From assembly GCA_015832175.1 (NCBI GenBank), contig WJXW01000014.1:62001-126000 (forward strand): a stretch of DNA of 64,000 nt, read 5' to 3'. Source of the DNA: Paraphaeosphaeria minitans (Eukaryota; Ascomycota; Dothideomycetes; Pleosporales; Didymosphaeriaceae). A model generated the notes under the pieces. The model searched no databases and was not told where the DNA came from. It was given only the letters and a program-made list of their open reading frames with translations. Positions 57,501 through 64,000 of this stretch are shown here, piece after piece (positions within the stretch are counted from its first letter, which is position 1; each line of letters begins with the position of its first letter). The position numbers and the translations under genes were made by a program.

Positions 57501-59712
57501 GGGTTGTGTATTGTTAACTAAGGTAATTCTAAGACTAACTTATGCTTGGATCCTAGTAAGATATCTAAGGTAAGTTCCTCTCTATGTCCTTGGACTGTTA
57601 TTATAGTAGTGACCTCCTAGTATATCTGAGGTGTCTTGGGCATTGGGGATCTATTCGCGATATAGACAATATAGGGTACTTCTTTCTCTAATATTATAAG
57701 TCCTACTTATCTTGCTATTTAATAAGATATGAAGTTTCTTTCTACTCTTAAGTTTATAAGAGCTTGAGCCTATATTCCTTTAAGCTATACTAGTAGCTTA
57801 ATTAATGCTGTGCTTACTGTGGCATTTAATTTAATAAAGGCGTTTTCTTGTCTAAGTTTAGGCCTAAAAAAGACATCTATTTGTGTAGGTTGTAGTTAAG
57901 TTCTAATGCCTAGTATACGTTTCTAAGTATTTGCTTCTATTATTATTCTTAAGTACGTAGCTTATGTAGATTGTCTTCTTCTTCTTCCTGTGAGGATGTT
58001 CTTCTGTTTTTCCTCCTGCGGTCTTTACTGTTCCTGTGTACTGGTTAAATTAGTAGTTCTGTTGTTGCTTCTTACATAGGGCAGTTTATAAAGCTATCTA
58101 AACGTTTAGCCATGTAGTGGTATTCGCAGTTTTGGTTTAGACACGTGTACTAGTATAGTTGTATATAGTCTCTGTTAATAAGTATATTACAGCATTCGTT
58201 GCCCTTTAGCGTAAGATGAGGAAAGTATTTTACTTATTATTTATCCTAGAGGTGTTTGTTGTAAGCTGTAATAGGGCAGTCTGTCTATATCTATCTACAG
58301 CGCAGTTTTCTTCTAGTTTATTTCTTGTTCTCCTCTTTTTCTGTCTTGTGTTGTGCGTATGTTAGTTCTTCGCAATGCATCTACATACAGAATTAGTGTA
58401 TAGGATTTTAGTGGTCTAGGTAGTACTTTAGTACGTAGTCTAATTCCTTATTTTTATAGGGTCGCATCCCTTTTAGTGCCTAGTAGGGTTCTATGTAGTC
58501 CTAAACATTTAGTTTATACTTAGGTGACATAGGGTTGTCTTCTTCCTGCCTACTTTATAGGTAAGGGGTAGGAGATCTTAGTATCTCTTCTACGTCTTCT
58601 GCGTCGTGGTATACGTTGGAGTTGTCTTCTAGATCTTTGTATAATTATAAGTTAGGTGAATCTAATTGCTTACTTTGTTCTAGTGTAATGTGTTAGTAAC
58701 TAAATAGCGTTATAATAACTTCCTATTCCTTATTAGGTTCTTGGTCCTTAATAGTTAGTATATTTAACTTAGTTTAATAGACTTTGTTCTTTAATCTATA
58801 GTTCCTGGCTATATGGCCTAGTTTGCTATATGTAAAGTATTTATAGGTTTTAGTTATTAGTTATCAACTTCTATTAGAAACGTGTTTATTAGGCTGCTTA
58901 GGGCCCATTCTTCCTCCTTTTCCTTTGCCTATGTAGTTAAACTAGACATCTTCTATTAGTTTGTATCTCTAGTAGTTCCTTAGCTGTTGCTTTTAGACAA
59001 TTCTAATAGGGTTCTTATAAACTACTTTTGCTAGTTGTCTAAAGCTTATTGCCCTAGGGTTTTGGTAGAGCTCCTGTTGCAATGAAAACTACTTTCTGTT
59101 AATCCTAATAGTTTCTTTATATAGTTCTTTAAGGTTAGTAATTCGTGCACTACTACGTAGGAGTTCCTTATATAGTTTCTGTTTAAGTCCTTATTTATAC
59201 ATGTCCTAAAGAGACTTATTGTCTTAGTTAAGTTACACAGCGTATCTACAAAACTTGGCTATATACTTAGCTGCTAATTGTTTCTAAGTTATAGTCTAAA
59301 TCTTTGCTTTTGTAATAGAGTCCTTATTAGCGATCCTAAAGAGTTGTTTAAGGTATTTCTTAAAGTTATTATAATCCTTAATAATGTTAACTGTATTAGT
59401 ATTATTGTTTACGTAATCGTTGTTATTGTTGTTGTGGTTTATTCTTAGGTACTTTTTAAGGTAGGGATAGATCTATAATCCTGCATCTCTTTGTATGTAT
59501 ATTACTGCGAAGATAACTTTCTTTTTATCTTTAAAGTGTTTGTTTAAGTTAAAGAAGTAGAGGTCTAACTAGAGAATCTAGACGTTGGTTTAAGATTATT
59601 CGCTAAAGTAGAGATTAGGTTTGTGCGCCTTACTGCTATCCTTTATAGGAGTAATCTTGGCGGCACCTAAAGCTGTGGAAGAGGTAGGAGTTTGTGAAGT
59701 ACTTATGTTAAG
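54530..59712 (-). pseudogene. gag-pol of the younger gypsy C copy
   Basis: The best-preserved gag-pol in the window. Gag starts at about 59,712 (ATA for ATG) and reads SSTALGAAKITPIKDSSKAH. The CCHC knuckle is near 58,810-58,860. A second cluster CLNQNCEYHYMAKRL lies near 58,090-58,150. The protease region is near 57,770. RT spans about 56,470-57,300; 56,501-56,764 has no stop codon for 87 codons and contains FVIAYIDDILVFSKSELNH with both catalytic Asp residues. RNase H is near 56,000-56,290. Integrase (about 54,900-55,760) and a chromodomain (54,529-54,683) complete it. RIP stops elsewhere still inactivate it. The product would be the structural and enzymatic polyprotein for replication through tRNA-type or self-primed reverse transcription; the primer type could not be determined. 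Confidence 0.9.
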
Positions 59713-59723
59713 GGTGTTTAAGA

Positions 59724-60134
59724 TATTAAATCCAAGAGGGTAGCTAGTCCTAAAGGGTTAAAGTTGGTTCTTGGGCAGGAGTACTTATGGGAGGTGGAAG
59801 GTCTTATTAATACGATAGTATCTTGCGAAGTGTAATGAGTTAACAATTTAGTCTACTAGAATCTAAACGATAGATTAATAAATAGATTAAATACAAGTAT
59901 GGAGAGCCTATCCTCGTGTTCCTATATACTAAGGCTGCTCCGCTGCTTAGTGCCACTAAGTAACTAAGCACTTTACGTGACTAGCTCTGCTACTTAGTGC
60001 TACTAAGTAACTAAGCACATTACGTGACCTAATCTAAGTTGCTTGGCGTCTCTTTGTTACGTTTATAACCCTGTTGTCGCTTTATCACACCTTTATAAGC
60101 GCCCGAGTCCCACGTTGTTATCTGGTACGTAACA
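59724..60134 (-). repeat. 5' LTR of the younger gypsy C copy
   Basis: 411 bases, from tattaaatcc (TG to TA) to ggtacgtaaca. It differs from the partner at 53,551-53,961 mainly at CA/TG sites. Confidence 0.9.
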
Positions 60135-60536
60135 CCTTATTAGCAATCCTAAAGAGTTGTTTAAGGGACCTCTTAAAGTTATTATAATTCTTAATAATAT
60201 TAACTACATTAGTATACTTATTTACGTAATTGTTGTTATTGTTATTATAGTCTATTCCAAGGTACTTTTTAAGGTAGAGATAGATCTATAATTCTATATC
60301 TCCTTGCATATATATTACTACAAAGATAACCTTTTTCTTATCTTTAAGAGATTTGTCTAAGTTAAAGAAGTAGAGGTCTAACTAGAGAATCTAGACGTTA
60401 GTTTAAGATTATTTACTAAAGTAGAGATTAGGTTTATGCGCCTTACTACTATCTTTTATAGAAGTAATTTTAGCGGCACCTAAAGCTATAAAAGAGGTAG
60501 GAGTTTGTAAAGTACTTATATTAAGGGTGTTTAAGA
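60135..60536 (-). pseudogene. gag N-terminal part of element D
   Basis: Homologous to 59,325-59,723 of the younger C copy. It joins the D gag at 53,545 once the inserted element is removed. It carries the same region as 13,876-14,214. RIP stops are present. Confidence 0.82.
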
Positions 60537-60947
60537 TATTAAATCTAAGAGGGTAGCTAGTCCTAAAGAGTTAAGGTTAGTTCTTAGGCAGGAGTACTTA
60601 TAGAAAGTAAAAAGTTTTATTAATATAATAGTATCTTGCGAAGTGTAATAAGTTAATAATATAGTCTACTAGAATCTAAATAATAGATTAATAAATAGAT
60701 TAAATATAAGTATGGAGAGCCTATCCTCGCGTTCCTATATACTTTAAGTGATTAGTCTACTAATCACTCTAATTAAACTAATTAAGCACTAATTAGTTAC
60801 TTAGTATATTAAGTGCTTAGTCTAATTAGTTGTCTTGGCGCTCTAATTACACTAATTAGGTCACGTGACCTCTTGTGCCGTGCCGCTTAAACAACGAATG
60901 TAGATACATATAAAGATCCTGGGAGGCCTAGCCTTTAGATCTTAACA
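60537..60947 (-). repeat. 5' LTR of gypsy subfamily D
   Basis: 411 bases, matching the inverted LTR at 49,503-49,913, including the D-specific U3 with taattag palindromes and cacgtgac. It ends agatcttaaca, followed by ataac. Confidence 0.9.
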
Positions 60948-61356
60948 ATAACTTTAATTATAGGAACATAAGTAGCAGATAGGAGATAGGTTAGTAGGTA
61001 GGATAATTAGGTAAGAATAGCTAGCTAAGAATTAAGAAAATTATAGGTCTAGGAGGTAACTACTAATAAGGTGTTAAAAGAATAGTAAGGTAGTAGGCTT
61101 AAGGGACTAAGCCTAGAAGAGAGGGAGGAAAATGTAGTGTAAAGATTGGCCTATAATAGAGAGTTAGAGAAACATAAGGCCAGTTAGCTATTGTTTAAGA
61201 TAGCTAACTAGGGAACTAACTAATAATAACTAGATAAGACACGAAGAGACCTAATAGATAATTAGAGTAGTTAAATTTATATAATAGATTTTAGATAAAA
61301 TAACTTAACTTATTCTTTTATATTCCTTACTTAAGGCAAACGCACCTACAACACCA
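60948..61356. other. Unassigned sequence right of element D
   Basis: Before D inserted, this was continuous with 47,562. A plus-strand frame (near 61,070-61,200, EERE and LEKHKAS-type sequence) is partly open, but I recognise no domain. It may be further gypsy-2 related or other repeat sequence. Confidence 0.35.
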
Positions 61357-61622
61357 CACTATAAGGGTTTATATCTATAGGGAGGCCTAGTAATTAAAAC
61401 ACTTAGTACTAATTATCTAGAGGTAGGGTTATAGTAAGTAAAGTTAAAGGGACTTTATACTATATTAACTAATATAAGTTATAGAGATAAGGGCGGTATA
61501 CTATATTAGGGAGAATAATATAGTAAACTTTATCCACTACTATTTACTCTAGTACACCTAATAACTTCTACTTACATACGTAAGCCTAGAACCTATTTTT
61601 AGCCATATTCTCTAGAGTTATA
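61357..61622 (-). pseudogene. Fragment of RecQ-type helicase, motif II-III region
   Basis: About 266 bases homologous to 871-1,138 in helicase relic 1, on the same strand. It covers the region between motifs Ia and III, including VVDK-YYII (decayed DECH) and LLTIILPL. The fragment ends where the inverted-repeat element begins. It shows that at least one more copy of this helicase family existed here. Confidence 0.8.
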
Positions 61623-62209
61623 AGTGTAAGAAATAGGTAACCTTTAAAGATTTCTAGAGTTACCTTTTCTATATTCTAGAAGTTTCTATAATAACGTTAT
61701 AATAACGTTATAGCCCTATAGATACTAGGTAACGTTATAGGTAACGTTATAGATAGTAGAGAATTACTAAGTGTAAAGAGGAGGTAAAGACTAGAGGATA
61801 AAAGATAACCTTCTAGACCTTCTAGTACCTTCACTCCCCTAGTACTAGTTACCTAGAATAGTAGAGACTAGGGTAATAGAGGGCAGATCGAACGTAGTTA
61901 AAATAGAGTAATAAAACCTTAGGTATAGACTTAGAATTACTATCTAGGATAGAGAGTACACGTAGAAGGTAACTCTTCTTATATATATATAGTAGAGATT
62001 CTAGAGTATTCTACTTAGTAATTCTCTACTATCTATAACGTTACCTATAAAGTTACCTATAACGTCACCTTATAACGTTACCTATAACGTTACCTAGTAT
62101 CTATAGGGCTATAACGTTATTATAATGTTATTATAACGTTATTATAGAAACTTCTAGAATATAGAAAGGTAACTCTAGAAACCTTTAAAGGTTACCTATT
62201 TCTTACACT
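61623..62209. mobile_element. MITE-like element with long inverted repeats
   Basis: The left arm (61,623-61,771) and right arm (62,013-62,209) are inverted copies starting agtgtaagaaataggtaacc. The right arm is about 48 bases longer because it has extra taacgttacctata units. Both arms are dense in the palindrome aacgtt, inside variants of taacgttata. The ~240-base centre has no coding frame. No target-site duplication could be established, because the left side is helicase sequence and the right side is not. Confidence 0.75.
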
Positions 62210-62672
62210 CTTTACTACCCTACTCTCTCTACTTAAAAATTATAGTCCTCTAGAAAAGTAGTAATATTAATACTACTAAAGTTTAGTATATTACTATTAC
62301 TTAGGCTTAGAGTAAACTAGACTATAGTTTTCTTTTAGGAAAAAACTCCTCTCTTTACTTCTTTATTCTTAAACTAACTTTTCTTATCTAGCTCTTTAAA
62401 AAGATAATTATTAATATCCTAGCTTACCTAACCCACACTACTCTTAGTAGGGGTAGATAGGTTTACTAGAATATTATAAAGCCTATATAAATCTATATTA
62501 TCTATCCTCTTAAGTTTAAATATAATCTATTTCCTTTTTTTTTTTTCCTCTTTACAATTTAGCTTTAGGTAACTAGGTTATTATTTCGCTTAATAGAATC
62601 CTACTACTAATACCTTACTTCTTCTTTTATCCCTAACTTAGTTATTACTTAGACTATAATTATTTAGGATCT
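62210..62672. other. AT-rich sequence, nothing identified
   Basis: TA-rich sequence with a T run (62,538-62,547). I found no coherent frame and no match elsewhere in the window. The last five bases, gatct, are the left copy of the duplication flanking the next solo LTR. Confidence 0.45.
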
Positions 62673-62910
62673 TGTCTGTACAGTTTATTGTACAAATAGC
62701 ACTGAGTGAAATAGGGGCCTGCCTACCTATAGGGACCCGCACAAGGACCCACTACTTAGGTCAGCGCTAAGAGGCAGAGACTTTATAAGGTCCTTAGTGC
62801 CCCTTTGTACAATAGACCAGACGTAATTAATTAAACCTACTTCTTACCCTTTGCACAATAGTATACTATTAACCCTTAAATGCTTAATTGCAGATTGAGC
62901 CAAACCAACA
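62673..62910 (+). repeat. Solo LTR of copia F family
   Basis: 238 bases, in reverse orientation to 30,459-30,696: tgtctgtacag to aaaccaaca on the plus strand. It has a perfect gatct duplication (62,668-62,672 and 62,911-62,915). It keeps many CA and TG steps, so it is the least RIP-altered repeat in the AT-rich part. Confidence 0.92.
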
Positions 62911-62934
62911 GATCTATTATATTTACTCTTCCTA

Positions 62935-63190
62935 GGAGTCTAGTAGTTACTTAAAGGTCCTCTAGTCTATTACTTAGTTTACCTAATAGCTACTTAAAAG
63001 TCTATTAGTGTGTTATTCTATTTAGGTACTTAATAGCTACTTAAAAGTCTATTAGTCTATTATTTTATCTTTCTAGAAGCCTAGTGCCCACTTAAAGGTC
63101 CTCTAGTCTATTACTCTTTTTTACCTAATAGCTACTTAAAAGCCTTTTAGTGTGTTATTTTATTCCTAGCTATCTAATAGCTACTCTAAA
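62935..63190. repeat. Tandem repeat of taatagctacttaaaagtct type
   Basis: About four degenerate units of ~58-65 bases contain taatagctacttaaaag (or ttacttaaaggtcctc), then tctattagtgtgttatt. The array lies between the solo LTR and the edge of the AT-rich block. Confidence 0.7.
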
Positions 63191-63370
63191 ACCTATAAGA
63201 GAGTTTCTATTAGTTCTCTAAATATTATTTACTCTACTTCCCTATATTCTTTTAAAAGTAGCCCTATGTCCCTCGCTATAAATTATTGTGTAGGAGCAGT
63301 GCTTCGAGTAAGGAATATAAAAGAATAAGTTAAGATATCCTATCTAAAAACCTATTATACAAAACCTCCT
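63191..63370. other. Transition from AT-rich block to normal composition
   Basis: Mixed sequence with TATA-like tataaat (about 63,278) and tataaaag (about 63,317). These could be a promoter for something transcribed rightwards, but no start codon is linked to them. RIP-type bias fades across this stretch. Confidence 0.35.
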
Positions 63371-63645
63371 CTTCAATCGTCCATCGTGGTTGTTCCTTCC
63401 TTATTTGGGTGGTGTTAGGTGTGTGTCTGTCTCTCCGATCGTCTCTCGTGCACTCTTAACTGATAGGTCATCGGGTTTATACTTTCTCCGACTTCCCATC
63501 GCTGGCCAATCTTTACACCACACTACACTTAGTTCATCCCCCACGCGTCCACTTCGTCTTCAATTAGACGAAATAGCTGACATGCAATTAGGACATACTT
63601 TCTACACCTTCTGCCAGAGTTGCATCTATATCTAAGCACGGGAAC

Positions 63646-63725
63646 AGCGAACGAATACACTTAACTCTCTGTGATCAGGCTAAAAAATTGTATAGGGAAA
63701 GCGAACGAATACACTGTATTCGTTC
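63646..63725. promoter_or_regulatory. Direct repeat and perfect palindrome
   Basis: The 16-base word agcgaacgaatacact occurs at 63,646-63,661 and again at 63,700-63,715. The second copy is part of a perfect 11 + 1 + 11 palindrome at 63,703-63,725 (gaacgaataca, c, then its complement). This resembles a dimeric binding site, but no factor is known to me. Confidence 0.5.
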
Positions 63726-63796
63726 ATAGGATAGAGGGTGGCTAGGGCACGACGCATGATAGCGATCGGTGCATCATGGGTAAGCCAAAAGGCTAG

Positions 63797-64000
63797 TCGG
63801 CGTCACAGGCTATAAACCCTTCGCTTCCTGCTATTGATGCTTTTCATCGTCTTCTTCACAAGCCGGACATTAGGATCGCACCTTGCATTAAGGCCTATAG
63901 GAAGGCATACGACATCTGTCAGGTGTTGCTATACATTCTGTGGTGGGTGATCCACTCTGGGAACCAATTTGGACAACCCAAGTCGAGTGTAGGACAGATG
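63797..64000 (+). CDS. Possible partial coding exon running off the window
   Basis: A frame open from just after a TAG at 63,794-63,796 to the window end (68 codons, no stop). It reads ...INPSLPAIDAFHRLLHKPDI... and contains WWVIHSGNQFGQP. There is no in-frame ATG before it, and a 3' splice-like gcgtcacag lies at 63,800-63,808, so it could be an internal exon. The product is not recognised. It is in the unmutated flank, so if real it would be a host gene or a single-copy relic. Confidence 0.25.

Larger units (their letters stand above)
53551..60134 (-). mobile_element. Complete Ty3/gypsy chromovirus, subfamily C, younger copy
   Basis: A full-length element of 6,584 bases, the same length as 19,541-26,124. 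It has 411-base LTRs at both ends and a cctta duplication (53,546-53,550 and 60,135-60,139) in the gag of element D. It keeps far more CA/TG steps than the other copies and has the longest stop-free pol stretch. It is the best reference here for the family's original sequence. Confidence 0.93.
47563..60947 (-). mobile_element. Gypsy chromovirus, subfamily D, with inverted 3' end
   Basis: The left flank ataat (47,558-47,562) and the right flank ataac (60,948-60,952) form a plausible 5-base duplication with one CA-to-TA change. From the right: 5' LTR (60,537-60,947), gag, pol, then integrase up to 49,914, all on the minus strand. The 3' part (integrase end, chromodomain, antisense frame, LTR; 47,563-49,913) is present but in plus orientation, with its LTR outer end joined directly to integrase sequence. 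About 100 bases of integrase occur in both parts. A complete C-type gypsy sits in gag (53,551-60,134). Confidence 0.8.
63371..64000. other. Non-RIP flank with balanced base composition
   Basis: From about 63,370 the sequence is GC-balanced and rich in CA, TG and TC, unlike everything to the left. It starts with a pyrimidine-rich run (cctcctcttcaatcg). A stop-free stretch (63,390-63,635) has only a TTG start and no recognisable product. It may be promoter, untranslated leader or intron sequence of a host gene beyond the window. Confidence 0.5.

Noticed and set aside
63390..63635. Stop-free stretch of 81 codons in the non-RIP flank
   Set aside because: It begins with TTG and has no ATG, and its pyrimidine-rich start looks like leader or promoter sequence. 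No domain was recognised.
63776..63808. Very short intron between ATGG/gtaagc and cacag
   Set aside because: About 28 bases is shorter than usual fungal introns, and no supporting upstream exon was visible.
1..64000. A nuclear code that reads TAA/TAG as Gln
   Set aside because: Younger copies have CAA, CAG or TGG where older copies have TAA/TAG, and CA/TG depletion extends into LTRs and noncoding DNA. Mutation explains this, not codon reassignment.
1..64000. Telomere repeat ar​ray (ttaggg/ccctaa)
   Set aside because: Only isolated hexamers occur; no tandem run was seen, so a chromosome end inside the window is not supported.

Overview
This window looks like a repeat-dense, AT-rich block of a filamentous ascomycete (Pezizomycotina) nuclear genome. 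CpA and TpG are depleted and TpA is in excess. Nearly every protein frame is broken by in-frame TAA/TAG, while frameshifts are rare. Younger copies of the same element keep CA or TG where older copies have TA. This is the pattern of repeat-induced point mutation (RIP). No rRNA, tRNA, CRISPR array or clearly intact host gene was seen. Only the last ~0.63 kb (from about 63,370) has ordinary composition, so the window ends at the edge of the AT-rich block. Species cannot be named from this sequence. Every domain reading below treats in-frame TAA/TAG as mutated Gln or Trp codons.

Layout. 1-3.8 kb: minus-strand relic of a RecQ-type helicase, resembling fungal telomere-linked helicases. 4.18-8.54 kb: two head-to-tail copies of a ~2.19 kb unit, each with an unrecognised plus-strand frame, a short tandem-repeat tail and a GC-rich perfect palindrome; an AT minisatellite follows. 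9.5-13.4 kb: a second minus-strand RecQ-type helicase relic. 13.46-41.57 kb: a plus-strand Ty3/gypsy chromovirus (subfamily A) split by three insertions: a Ty1/copia element (copia B, 14,215-28,046), itself split by a complete gypsy (subfamily C, 19,541-26,124); a second Ty1/copia element (copia F, 30,459-37,647); and a solo C-type LTR (38,106-38,516). 41.57-47.56 kb: a different chromovirus (gypsy-2) without recognisable LTRs. 47.56-60.95 kb: a D-subfamily gypsy whose 3' end is inverted and whose gag holds a complete, younger C-type gypsy (53,551-60,134). 60.95-63.37 kb: a helicase fragment, a MITE-like inverted-repeat element, a solo copia-F LTR and a short tandem repeat. 63.37-64 kb: non-RIP flank.

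Most notable observation. The A, C and D gypsy subfamilies have near-identical gag-pol and near-identical TATA-to-LTR-end segments, but differ in U3. Just inside each 3' LTR they carry an antisense frame of about 160-175 codons. The three frames are divergent from each other but share a plan: Met start, Cys clusters of KCxxCxxxGxxC type, then a Lys/Glu-rich coiled coil. The antisense frame and the U3 behave as one exchangeable cassette. Target-site duplications resolve the order of nesting for most elements. The D element carries an inverted 3' end with ~100 bp of breakpoint duplication.
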